Source: Gudongella oleilytica
GTDB lineage: Bacteria > Bacillota > Clostridia > Tissierellales > Tissierellaceae
Direction: 5' to 3'
DNA: 64,000 nucleotides
NCBI RefSeq assembly: GCF_004101785.1
Contig: NZ_CP035130.1
Coordinates: forward strand, 372,001 to 436,000
Position 1 is the first letter of the stretch; each line of letters starts with the position of its first letter. This document shows positions 42,525 through 50,569 of this stretch, in pieces. A program made the translations under genes and the position numbers. The notes under the pieces were generated by a model that saw nothing but the letters and a program-made list of their open reading frames with translations, searched no databases and was not told the origin of the DNA.

Positions 42525-43496
42525 ATGAGTAAACCTAAAGCTGTAATAGCATATCCGGTACCGGAAGACGTAGTCGAATTTGTAAGAGAACACTGTGATT
42601 TAAAGGTACTCGATTTTTCAAAGCCTGTGAATCTGGAGACCATAAAGGATAAGATCAGGGACGCAGAGGGGATGGTCATTCTTGGATTAAGGATCGACGA
42701 CCAGCTCCTTGATCATGCTCCCAAACTGAAGGTGGCAAGCAATATAACAGTCGGCTACAACAATTGTGATGTGGAGGCAATGAAAAAGAGAAGTGTCTTA
42801 TGCACCCATTCTCCCGGAGTCCTCGATGAGACAGTTGCTGACTTTGTAATGGGTCTTATGATATCCGCCGCAAGAAGACTTCCGGAGCTTGATACTTTCA
42901 CCAAAGAGGGAAAATGGGTAAAGGGTGATATGTCTGAGCTGTTTGGAAGAGATGTTCATCACAGCACCTTAGGGATCATAGGTATGGGAAGGATCGGTGA
43001 AGCTGTTGCAAGAAGAGCAAAATTCGGTTTTGAAATGGATGTCATCTACTATAACAGAAGCAGGAAGGAAGCTGTTGAGAAGGAGCTTGGAATAACTTAC
43101 AAGCCCATGGATGAGCTTCTGGCGGAGGCTGATTTTCTTGTGACACTTACACCTCTAACTGCTGAGACTGCCCATTTGATAGGGGAAAGAGAGCTTGACT
43201 TGATGAAGGAAGGCTCGTTTGTTATCAATGCCTCCAGGGGTCCGGTCATTGACGAGGAGGCTCTTATTAAAGCACTTCAATCAGGGAAGCTTGCAGGTGC
43301 AGGTCTTGATGTGTTCGAGAAGGAACCACTGCCAAAGGACAGTCCACTGCTTTCAATGAAGAATGTGGTGACCACACCTCATATAGCAGCAGGGACTCAT
43401 CAGACGATGGCAAATCTTGCGTGGACTGCTGCCAGATCAATGGTAGAGGTCCTCGAAACCGGAACAAGTAAAAATATTGTGCCGGAAATGAAGTAA
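42525..43496 (+). CDS. D-isomer-specific 2-hydroxyacid dehydrogenase (paralogue 2 of 2)
   Basis: A 323-residue protein aligning end to end with the gene before it, at roughly half identity by eye. It keeps LGIIGMGRIGEAVARRAKFG, the catalytic NASRGPVIDE, FEKEPLP and TTPHIAAGTH, so both copies look catalytically competent. Differences cluster near the substrate loop (SVGYNNYDL versus TVGYNNCDV) and around the His (GSATTKTRDE versus AAGTHQTMAN), suggesting different substrates. The ATG at 42525 lies after GGAGGTG; the GTG at 42516 is part of that site. Confidence 0.9.
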   Translation: MSKPKAVIAYPVPEDVVEFVREHCDLKVLDFSKPVNLETIKDKIRDAEGMVILGLRIDDQLLDHAPKLKVASNITVGYNNCDVEAMKKRSVLCTHSPGVLDETVADFVMGLMISAARRLPELDTFTKEGKWVKGDMSELFGRDVHHSTLGIIGMGRIGEAVARRAKFGFEMDVIYYNRSRKEAVEKELGITYKPMDELLAEADFLVTLTPLTAETAHLIGERELDLMKEGSFVINASRGPVIDEEALIKALQSGKLAGAGLDVFEKEPLPKDSPLLSMKNVVTTPHIAAGTHQTMANLAWTAARSMVEVLETGTSKNIVPEMK

Positions 43497-43597
43497 TCAG
43501 TGAATAAGTAATAGTGAATAGTTGTAGGGGCGACCATTGGTCGCCAGCTAATTTCCCCTTTCAACTTTTGTCTATACAATAACTATCATTTGAACAA

Positions 43598-43626
43598 AAA
43601 AACAGCACTTCGTGAGTGCTGTTTTT
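43598..43626. terminator. Bidirectional terminator between hydroxyacid dehydrogenase and nhaC genes
   Basis: A 12-bp stem, A5-CAGCACT (43598-43609) with AGTGCTG-T5 (43615-43626), has a TCGTG loop. The A and T tails make it work on both strands between convergent genes. Confidence 0.9.
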
Positions 43627-43638
43627 GAATGCCTGAAT

Positions 43639-45027
43639 TTACTTCGCTGTTGAAGGTTTCTTGATGGTGATTCCTGTGTAACCGTAGAATACCGCTACAA
43701 TTGGGTTAATAATGTTCAGGAAAGCATATGGTGCATAGGCCAGTGGCGATACCAGAAGAACGCTTTGCATGTAAGCTCCACAGGTATTCCATGGGATCAA
43801 CGATGAAGTAAGTGTACCTGCGTCCTCAAGTGTTCTGGAGAGAAGTCTTGGTTCGAGTCCTCTTTCGTCATAGGTTGCCTTGTACATTCTTCCAGGGATA
43901 ACTATGGCCAGGTATTGGTCAGCCGCGAGTATGTTTATTGCTATACTTGTAAGTACAGTTGCAAGAACAAGTGATCCAGTGCTTTTAGCCATTTTCAGGA
44001 TAACAGCTGCTATTGCATGCAGCATTCCTGTTCTCTCCATGATACCGCCAAATACCATCGCAAGTAATATCAAGGAAACGGTCCACATCATGCTGTCGAG
44101 GCCACCTCTGTTCAGAAGCTCGTCTACCATAGCAACTCCACTCTCTATCTCAAAGCCGTAGTGAGCCGTGTTAAGGATATCACCAAAGCTCGATCCCTGG
44201 AATATTGCTGCAAACAATCCTCCAAGGATTGTACCGAACAGAAGACCTGGAAGCGCAGGCATCTTCATAATTACCATAACAATAACTACAAGCGGTGGAA
44301 TGAATAGCAAAGGTGAAATATTGAAGTTAGCAGCTATACCATCCATAATTATCTGGATATTTGAGGTATCAAGCTGGTTTCCTGCGTATCTGGAGCCAAT
44401 AATTGCGTATAATACCATTGCTATCAAGTAGCTTGGCACTGTAGTATAGAGCATGTATTTGATGTGTTCGAACAGTGTTGAGCCAGCCATTGCGGGTGCA
44501 AGGTTAGTTGTATCTGACAATGGGGATATCTTGTCGCCGAAGTATGCTCCGGAAACGATTGCTCCGGCAACGATTGCTGGAGGCATCCCAAGACCTTGCC
44601 CTACTCCCATCAGTGCAATACCTACTGTTCCAGCGGTAGTCCATGAGCTTCCTGTTGCCAATGAAACGATGGAGCAGATGATCAATGTAGCCACAAGGAA
44701 TATTCCTGGAGATAAAATCTTCAATCCGTAATAGATCATTGCTGGTACTGTACCTGCCAAGATCCAGGTTCCTACTACAGTACCAATTACCATCAGGATA
44801 AGTATAGCCTGCATGGACATCTGGATAGTTTCGATGGCACCCTTTTCAATTTCAGACCATTCAAAACCAAGCGCGAAAATCCCAACACTAGCTGCTACTA
44901 TAATAGCAATCAGAATTGGCATATGAGCATCCGTACCCAGATAGACTATACCAACAAATAGGGAAACGATAAGTACTAAAATTGGTATCAGTGCTAAACC
45001 TATTGTTGCTTGCTTCTTTTCTTTCAT
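43639..45027 (-). CDS. nhaC: Na+/H+ antiporter of the NhaC family
   Basis: A 462-residue membrane protein with about 11-12 TM helices. It shows MVIGTVVGTWILAGTVPAMI (about residues 78-97), SLATGSSWTTAGTVGIALMG (about 121-140) and SGAYFGDKISPLSDTTNLAP (about 159-178), the core of NhaC-type antiporters; some members exchange malate/lactate or arginine/ornithine, so sodium/proton exchange is the default but not proven call. The start follows GGGGGG at 45036-45041 on the minus strand. Two inverted repeats lie in the leader. Confidence 0.9.
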   Translation of the reverse strand: MKEKKQATIGLALIPILVLIVSLFVGIVYLGTDAHMPILIAIIVAASVGIFALGFEWSEIEKGAIETIQMSMQAILILMVIGTVVGTWILAGTVPAMIYYGLKILSPGIFLVATLIICSIVSLATGSSWTTAGTVGIALMGVGQGLGMPPAIVAGAIVSGAYFGDKISPLSDTTNLAPAMAGSTLFEHIKYMLYTTVPSYLIAMVLYAIIGSRYAGNQLDTSNIQIIMDGIAANFNISPLLFIPPLVVIVMVIMKMPALPGLLFGTILGGLFAAIFQGSSFGDILNTAHYGFEIESGVAMVDELLNRGGLDSMMWTVSLILLAMVFGGIMERTGMLHAIAAVILKMAKSTGSLVLATVLTSIAINILAADQYLAIVIPGRMYKATYDERGLEPRLLSRTLEDAGTLTSSLIPWNTCGAYMQSVLLVSPLAYAPYAFLNIINPIVAVFYGYTGITIKKPSTAK

Positions 45028-45054
45028 ATGTACCCCCCTATAATAAATTTAGTT

Positions 45055-45095
45055 CCTGAAAACGTATTTCAGGTGATAACAACTATTATTGTTAT
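45055..45095 (-). promoter_or_regulatory. Two inverted repeats in the nhaC leader
   Basis: CCTGAAA (45055-45061) with TTTCAGG (45067-45073), and ATAACAA (45076-45082) with TTGTTAT (45089-45095), are both perfect 7-bp repeats between the gene and a candidate TTGACA/TATACT pair (45122-45097, minus strand) whose 14-bp spacer is short. They could be operators or leader hairpins. Confidence 0.4.
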
Positions 45096-45173
45096 GAGTA
45101 TAGATTACACTATTTTTGTCAAGCTTTCAACCATTATCTGAAAATTCCGTCACACTAAAGCATTAGCGCAAAA

Positions 45174-45202
45174 CAAAAAAGCGACCCTGCTTTGAACAGG
45201 GC
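45174..45202 (-). terminator. Terminator of the first universal stress protein gene
   Basis: On the minus strand GCCCTG (45202-45197) pairs with CAGGG (45189-45185), followed by TCGC and six T (45180-45175). Confidence 0.6.
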
Positions 45203-45211
45203 TTTTCTAAG

Positions 45212-45625
45212 CTATTTAACTATCATCACTGTCGTTTTCGCGTGCTGGATAACCTTATGGGAGACACTGCCCAGGATCGTCCTTGAAAATACCCCTAAAC
45301 CTCTGCTTCCCATTACGATCAGGTCATAGCTGCCGTTTTCTGCATACCTTATGATCTCCTCAGCAACGTCTCCTATAATATGAGCTGTATCCACATTTCC
45401 TGCATAGCCCTCGAACATTTTCTTTGACTGCTCAAGGAGCTGCTTACTTAAGTCGATGCCGTCTCTGACAACGTCGAATTTGTAATCCATATCCAGATAC
45501 CTTATGCTGTCAATGACTGTTAGGATCGTTACATCTGCAAGAAATGCTTCTGCAATCTCCCTGGCTTTAAGCAATGCCCTAGTGGACCACTCAGAGCCAT
45601 CGATTGGAACAAGTATTTTTTTCAT
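45212..45625 (-). CDS. Universal stress protein (UspA family), copy 1
   Basis: A 137-residue single-domain Usp. It starts MKKILVPIDGSEWSTRALLK and ends with the ATP-binding motif VMGSRGLGVFSRTILGSVSHKVIQHA (shown from about residue 106; G-x2-G-x9-G-S), so it is of the ATP-binding type. The start lies after AGGGGGTG. It has a near relative in the same orientation at 48946-49356. Usp proteins are induced by starvation or stress; the partner here may be the adjacent transporter, which is only context. Confidence 0.9.
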   Translation of the reverse strand: MKKILVPIDGSEWSTRALLKAREIAEAFLADVTILTVIDSIRYLDMDYKFDVVRDGIDLSKQLLEQSKKMFEGYAGNVDTAHIIGDVAEEIIRYAENGSYDLIVMGSRGLGVFSRTILGSVSHKVIQHAKTTVMIVK

Positions 45626-45779
45626 AAATACACCCCCTGTTTTTGCGGTTCTACTTACTACTAATATACCCTGTTTGTTTTTAAAACTATTATTTTCGGA
45701 ATAAATATACTCCTAAAGTACTGTACCAGTCTGCAGTGATTTGCTATTATTATACTAAACAACAAAACAGGAGGGCTAT

Positions 45780-46163
45780 ATGAACTATAAGATCAGGCAC
45801 ACATGTATAAGGGTCAACGACCTGGATGCCTCAGTTGATTTCTATAAGTCGGCACTGGGATTGATAGAGACAGGGAGAAAGGAATATCCCGAGGACTTTA
45901 CCCTGGTATTTCTTGCAGATGAAAAAAGAGATGTTGAGATCGAACTTACCTGGAACTATGGTAGGGAGGTTTCATATGTTATTGGAGACGGCTTCAGCCA
46001 TATGGCTTTTTCAGTTGAAAACCTTGAGGAATCCCACAGAAAGCACACTGAAATGGGACTGGAGGTTACTGAGCTTATGGGACTACCTGGAGACCCTCCG
46101 GGATATTACTTTATAACAGATCCAAATGGCTACGATATCGAAATCGTAAGAGAAAGGCAATAA
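45780..46163 (+). CDS. Glyoxalase/VOC family protein (lactoylglutathione lyase-like)
   Basis: A 127-residue VOC-fold protein. The four metal-ligand positions of glyoxalase I are visible: His in IRHTCIRV (residue 7), Glu in EIELTWNYG (near 57), His in FSHMAFSV (near 75) and Glu in YDIEIVRE (near 122). It would detoxify methylglyoxal as a thiol adduct, although clostridial homologues can have other substrates. It is followed 38 nt later by an M20 hydrolase gene. Confidence 0.85.
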   Translation: MNYKIRHTCIRVNDLDASVDFYKSALGLIETGRKEYPEDFTLVFLADEKRDVEIELTWNYGREVSYVIGDGFSHMAFSVENLEESHRKHTEMGLEVTELMGLPGDPPGYYFITDPNGYDIEIVRERQ

Positions 46164-46201
46164 TCCATATTTGGAAACAACCACTGGGATGGAGGTGGAG
46201 C

Positions 46202-47341
46202 ATGAGGGAGTTAATTGAGAGTTTTAAGGATGAGGTATTGTCATTAAATGATTTTATGGCAAGGAATCCTGAGATCGGGGGAGGGGAATATAAGTCCTCA
46301 GGTGCCATGGTAAGACTGCTTTCAAAGCATGGCATAAAGGTGGAATACCCATTTGCCGGTATGGAGACCGCTTTTAGGGGAGTCATCAACGAAGGAAAAG
46401 TAAGGAAAGCAGCTATTCTTGCGGAATACGATGCTTTGCGGGGGATAGGACATGGCTGCGGGCATTGCGCCAGCGGATCTATAAGTATATTGGCTGCTTT
46501 GGTTTTGAATAAGATAAAAGATCAGATTCCTGCAGAAATCCATATAATCGGAACTCCAGACGAAGAAATGAGAGGCGGAAAGGTGACCATGGCCAATAAT
46601 GGCTTTTTTGACGGTTACGATTTTGCCATAATGATTCACATGAGCAATAAGAACGCACTTTATTCAGGGTTTTTGGCACTCGATGCCTATGAATTCAGCT
46701 TTCACGGCAAACCTGCCCATGCCGCCAGCATTCCCTGGGAGGGAAGAAATGCTCTGAATGCCGCCAGACTATTTATGGATGCGACAGATATGATGAGACA
46801 GCATGTAAGGGAAGACGTGAGGATCCATGGTTACATCAAAAATGGCGGAGATGCATCAAACACGGTGCCTCATCTGGCAGTCGTTGAGATGCTCGTCAGG
46901 GCAAAGGACAGAAAATATGTGGACGAGCTGAGTCAGTGGGTAATGGACTGTGCCAAGGCAGCATCTATCGCCACCAGGACGAGCTACTCTGTTGAGCAGC
47001 TTGGTGAGAAGTTTGACGGTATGAGAAGGATAAAATCAGGAGAGAAGATCCTTGAAGATATTTATAGGGATATGAAGCTTCCTGTAGTTGATTTAGGCGA
47101 TCTAACAGGAGGGTCCTCAGATATAGGCAACGTAAGCAGTATTTGTCCCTCATTCCATCCATATATCAGCATAGGGGAGGAGTTTAACGGGCATACTGTA
47201 GAATTTGCAAGGGCTATGACCGAAGACAGGACCCATAAGGCGATTCTTGATGGAGGAGAGATAATAGCAAGATTTGTAAAGGCCGTTTACGGCACTCCCG
47301 GAGCATTGGAGGATCTGTGGAAGGAGTTTAGGGGAGAATAA
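46202..47341 (+). CDS. M20 family amidohydrolase (AbgB/M20D-like)
   Basis: A 379-residue metal-dependent amidohydrolase. It shows LAEYDALRGIGHGCGHCASG (about residues 80-99), with Asp and the HGCGH metal site, GTPDEEMRGGKVTMANNG (catalytic Glu, about 120), a dimerisation domain with FHGKPAHAASIPWEGRNALN (about residues 167-186), and SDIGNVS near residue 305. The family removes acyl or glutamyl groups from small amides, e.g. aminobenzoyl-glutamate. It precedes an Atz/Trz-type amidohydrolase by 17 nt, forming an operon for degradation of an amide or amine compound. Confidence 0.87.
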   Translation: MRELIESFKDEVLSLNDFMARNPEIGGGEYKSSGAMVRLLSKHGIKVEYPFAGMETAFRGVINEGKVRKAAILAEYDALRGIGHGCGHCASGSISILAALVLNKIKDQIPAEIHIIGTPDEEMRGGKVTMANNGFFDGYDFAIMIHMSNKNALYSGFLALDAYEFSFHGKPAHAASIPWEGRNALNAARLFMDATDMMRQHVREDVRIHGYIKNGGDASNTVPHLAVVEMLVRAKDRKYVDELSQWVMDCAKAASIATRTSYSVEQLGEKFDGMRRIKSGEKILEDIYRDMKLPVVDLGDLTGGSSDIGNVSSICPSFHPYISIGEEFNGHTVEFARAMTEDRTHKAILDGGEIIARFVKAVYGTPGALEDLWKEFRGE

Positions 47342-47358
47342 AAACAAGGAGGGGTAGT

Positions 47359-48783
47359 GTGAAAAAAGTAGATATGATTGTGAAAGCACCCCATTTTTAC
47401 ACAATGGCAGGCGACGGTGTCGGCTATGCGGAAGGGGTTGCAATGGTAGTTGACTCAGGCAGGATAGTGGCAATCGAGAGTGAGGAGGATATATTCTCCC
47501 AATACTCTGCTGAAGAGACGCTTGAAATGGATCATCATGCCATATTCCCGGGCTTTATTGATGCCCATATGCACACAGGCTATGCAATAATGAGGGGTCT
47601 TGCCCAGGACACCAACAATTGGATGATGTTCGGGCTTCAGCCATTTGACAATGTTGCCACGATATATGAAAGAAATCTTGGAAGCAAGCTTGCCATAATT
47701 GAAGCCATAAGGGCAGGTACTACAACCATTGGCGACTATGAAAGAAACATGGACGACGTATGCTCCTTCTTAGATCGGGTCGGTGCAAGGGGTAATATAA
47801 CCTTTACTGTGCGCGAAGCCTTAAGAAGAGTGTACAAACCAGGGGAGCTCTATGAATATGATGAGGATATGGGTAGAAAGAGTCTGGAGGAAAACCTTGA
47901 GCTTTTCGACAAATGGCATAATAAGAGAGATGGAAGATTCAAAATCTTATTCGGACCTCAAGGACCTGACTTCGTAAGCAAGGAGCTGCTTCTTAAGATC
48001 CAGAAGCTGGCTAAGGAGAGAAACACCAAGATACATCTGCACACTCAGCAGGGCGACAGAGAGACGTATCAAATAGTAAAAAGATATGGCAAGAGGCCAA
48101 TAGAGTGGCTTCAGGAGATAGGCTACCTGGATGAGACTCTGATTGCAGTACATCTGACGGATGCCAGGGACGACGAGGCTGAGGTTGTTGCCAGGAGTGG
48201 AGCCTCCATGATCCTTTGTCCGGGATCGATAGGAATAATAGACGGTGTAGTTCCACCATCAATGGCATTCCAGGCGGCAGGAGGCAATGTTGCACTTGGA
48301 TCGGATCAGGCACCGGGGAACAACTGTCATAATATAATAAATGAGATGAAGCTGGTTGCCTTATTCAATAAGATCAAATACACAAACCCTGAGGTAATGC
48401 CTGCCTGGAAGGCACTTAGGATGGCAACTATTGAAGGAGCGAGAGCTGTGGGCCTTGGTGAGGAGATAGGATCTCTTGAGGTTGGCAAGAGAGCAGACTT
48501 TATTGCAATAGACCTTGGCAAGCCTTCTATGTATCCTGTTTACACCTACCCGATGAGAAATATCGTGCCTAACCTTGTTTACAGTGCCAGGGGAGATGAG
48601 GTCGTTTTATCAGTTGTCGATGGCAGGGTGATCTACAGAGATGGAGAGCTGGTAAATGTCGATCAGAAGGAAATCATGGAGGAGATAGCTCAGTACCCTG
48701 AGGGCATCGGTAAAAGGGCAGCCAGAGAATTCTTCGAAATAAAAGGAACCAACGCTCGGTTTATGGAGGAGAACAAGTTATAA
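47359..48783 (+). CDS. Amidohydrolase of the Atz/Trz (MtaD/SsnA-like) group
   Basis: A 474-residue metal-dependent hydrolase. It shows FPGFIDAHMHTGYAIMRGLA (HxH motif, about residues 55-74), IHLHTQQGD (metal His, near 225), VHLTDAR (near 258), and GSDQAPGNNCHNIINEMKLV (metal Asp, about 314-333), ending with GSLEVGKRADFIAIDL. Known relatives deaminate or dechlorinate rings and nucleoside-like compounds; the substrate is not determined. The start is GTG at 47359 after GGAGGGG. A long inverted repeat begins at its stop codon. Confidence 0.85.
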   Translation: MKKVDMIVKAPHFYTMAGDGVGYAEGVAMVVDSGRIVAIESEEDIFSQYSAEETLEMDHHAIFPGFIDAHMHTGYAIMRGLAQDTNNWMMFGLQPFDNVATIYERNLGSKLAIIEAIRAGTTTIGDYERNMDDVCSFLDRVGARGNITFTVREALRRVYKPGELYEYDEDMGRKSLEENLELFDKWHNKRDGRFKILFGPQGPDFVSKELLLKIQKLAKERNTKIHLHTQQGDRETYQIVKRYGKRPIEWLQEIGYLDETLIAVHLTDARDDEAEVVARSGASMILCPGSIGIIDGVVPPSMAFQAAGGNVALGSDQAPGNNCHNIINEMKLVALFNKIKYTNPEVMPAWKALRMATIEGARAVGLGEEIGSLEVGKRADFIAIDLGKPSMYPVYTYPMRNIVPNLVYSARGDEVVLSVVDGRVIYRDGELVNVDQKEIMEEIAQYPEGIGKRAAREFFEIKGTNARFMEENKL

Positions 48784-48784
48784 A

Positions 48785-48864
48785 AATCGGAGGCTAATCG
48801 TTTTGAGGACATTTCCTTGCCAAGCGGCCGAGAGCGGTCCGATAAAACGACTTAGCCTCCGATT
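48785..48864. repeat. Long imperfect inverted repeat (about 20 bp arms)
   Basis: The arm at 48785-48804 pairs with 48844-48864 with one bulged base. On the minus strand the distal arm runs into TTTTT, so it can act as a second terminator for the minus-strand Usp gene. The 39-nt interior is GC-rich and may fold further (GCGGCCGAGAGCGG). Confidence 0.75.
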
Positions 48865-48897
48865 ATTGAGCAGACAAAAAAATAAACGTATAAATAA

Positions 48898-48933
48898 AGC
48901 TGCAAACCCCCGATTACTCAGGGGCTTGCGGCT
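48898..48933 (-). terminator. Terminator of the second universal stress protein gene
   Basis: A 13-bp stem with one or two mismatches (48898-48910 with 48921-48933) is followed on the minus strand by TTTATTTAT. It is close behind the Usp stop at 48946. Confidence 0.8.
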
Positions 48934-48945
48934 GTTGTTTTGAAC

Positions 48946-49356
48946 CTATTTAACTACGAAAACCGATGTATTCACATGTGTTACGACCTTGTGGGACACG
49001 CCTCCCAAAAGTGCTCTTGTGAACACTCCCAGACCTCTGCTCCCCATAACTACAAGGTCAAACTTGTTGTCCTCTGCCATTGCAATGATCTCATTTGCTA
49101 TGTCGCCCATCCTGTATGTGGTTTTAACTCCGTGGGGGTAACCCTCAAGAGTCAGCGCAGACTTGTGCAGTAGCTCCTGCCCCGCTTCAATGCTTGCGTT
49201 GATCATGTCCTGCTTGAAATCTACGCTTACAAAGCGACCGCTGTCAATTACTGTTAGAAGTGTAAGCTCTGCCTTGTAAAATTCACCAAGCTCTTTTGCT
49301 TTTTGTAGAGCCTTCATTGAATAATCTGATCCGTCAACTGGAACCAGGATTTTCAT
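48946..49356 (-). CDS. Universal stress protein (UspA family), copy 2
   Basis: A 136-residue Usp starting MKILVPVDGSDYSMKALQKA and carrying VMGSRGLGVFTRALLGGVSH near the C-terminus, the ATP-binding G-x2-G-x9-G pattern. It is clearly paralogous to 45212-45625. The ATG at 49356 lies 8 nt after AGGAGG; a GTG at 49365 overlaps that site. The two copies bracket the glyoxalase/M20/amidohydrolase genes and face the same way. Confidence 0.9.
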   Translation of the reverse strand: MKILVPVDGSDYSMKALQKAKELGEFYKAELTLLTVIDSGRFVSVDFKQDMINASIEAGQELLHKSALTLEGYPHGVKTTYRMGDIANEIIAMAEDNKFDLVVMGSRGLGVFTRALLGGVSHKVVTHVNTSVFVVK

Positions 49357-49477
49357 ATTTCGCACCTCCTGTACTTAAAATACATTTACAGCATTAGCCT
49401 TTTCTTAATAATCATATACCCATAAAATGCCTTTCAAACGTTATTTAAATCAAATTTTTCACAAAAAAAGGAGGGGG

Positions 49478-49506
49478 TTCACTTAATTGGATCAATGGAG
49501 TATGAT
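49478..49506 (+). promoter_or_regulatory. Promoter of the LacI-type regulator and nucleoside operon
   Basis: TTCACT (49478-49483) and TATGAT (49501-49506) have a 17-bp spacer. The operator lies just downstream. Confidence 0.6.
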
Positions 49507-49514
49507 AATGTTTA

Positions 49515-49528
49515 GGTAATCGTTTACC
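49515..49528 (+). promoter_or_regulatory. LacI-family operator
   Basis: GGTAATCGTTTACC is palindromic at 12 of 14 positions around a central CG, as expected of LacI/PurR-family sites. It covers the predicted transcription start, which fits autorepression and control of the genes behind it. Confidence 0.7.
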
Positions 49529-49582
49529 CTTGGAATAATCGGGGTAATATATTTAACAAAATTAACAATGGGGGCTTATGAT

Positions 49583-50569
49583 ATGACCACCATACGAGAA
49601 ATCGCAGAGATTGCAGGAGTATCCAGTGCTACGGTATCCAAGGTGCTAAATGGGAAGGATCAGAATATCAGCAGCGAGACAAGGACCCGAATACTGAATA
49701 TAGCAGAAAAAAAGGGTTATATCCCCAATGGGATTGCAAAGAGCCTCAGGATAAGAAACACCAAAACTCTCGGCCTTATCATTCCCGATGTTACTAATCT
49801 GTTTTTCTCGGAGGTAGCTAAGGGAATCGAGGATGCCGCTGCCAACCATGGGTATTCTCTGATACTTTGCAATAGTGATAACAAGGAGATTAAGGAAAGA
49901 ACGTATATCAAGATACTTCAGGAGAAGAAGGTGGACGGCCTTATTATAACAGCTTCCCACAGCAATCTTGGAGATAAGCTGGACTCAGTAACTACACCAG
50001 TAGTACTTGTGGACAGGGATGTGAAAATCATAAAAAAAGTCGGAAGAGTTACTGTGGATAACGTTACTGGAGGCAGGCTAGCAGCAGAAAGGCTTATAAA
50101 GAGCGGCTGCAGCAGTATAGTCCATATTACTGCAGAGCTTGATAATAAGCCAGCCGCAGAAAGGTATCAGGGATTTACATCGATCCTTGCAGAGAGAGGT
50201 ATACCGCTTGATAAGTCAGGACTACATACAGGTTATTTTAATGTGGAAACAGGGTATCAAGGAATCATGGAGTTATCAAAGAAGCTGGAGTTTGATGGAG
50301 TCTTCTGTGGGAATGATCTCATTGCAATTGGAGCAATCAAGGCTTTAAGAGAGCTTGGGAAAAATGTTCCTGCGGATGTTTCAGTGATAGGCTTTGACGA
50401 CATAGCACTTTCGAAATATATCGATCCGCCGCTTACGACTATAAGACAGCCCATATATAAGCTTGGTGGAAGTGCTGTGATGGTGCTCCTTGGAATGATC
50501 GAAGGAGGCACGACTGAGCAGTCAGTGGTGCTTCAGCCGGAGTTGATTGAAAGGATGAGTTGCCGATGA
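49583..50569 (+). CDS. LacI family transcriptional regulator of the nucleoside operon
   Basis: A 328-residue repressor. The N-terminal helix-turn-helix and hinge show TIREIAEIAGVSSATVSKVL (residues 2-21) and YIPNGIAKSLR; the sugar-binding-type effector domain shows LGLIIPDVTNLFFSEVAKGI (about 60-79), DGVFCGNDLIAIGAIKALRE (about 239-258) and VSVIGFDDIALSKYIDPPLT. The ATG at 49583 follows GGGGG by 8 nt. It overlaps the next gene by ATGA, so it is first in the operon. The likely inducer is a nucleoside or ribose derivative, judged from its neighbours. Confidence 0.9.
   Translation: MTTIREIAEIAGVSSATVSKVLNGKDQNISSETRTRILNIAEKKGYIPNGIAKSLRIRNTKTLGLIIPDVTNLFFSEVAKGIEDAAANHGYSLILCNSDNKEIKERTYIKILQEKKVDGLIITASHSNLGDKLDSVTTPVVLVDRDVKIIKKVGRVTVDNVTGGRLAAERLIKSGCSSIVHITAELDNKPAAERYQGFTSILAERGIPLDKSGLHTGYFNVETGYQGIMELSKKLEFDGVFCGNDLIAIGAIKALRELGKNVPADVSVIGFDDIALSKYIDPPLTTIRQPIYKLGGSAVMVLLGMIEGGTTEQSVVLQPELIERMSCR

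Noticed and set aside
45097-45122. nhaC promoter TTGACA/TATACT
   Set aside because: Both hexamers are excellent but the spacer is only 14 bp, so it is not listed as a separate promoter feature.
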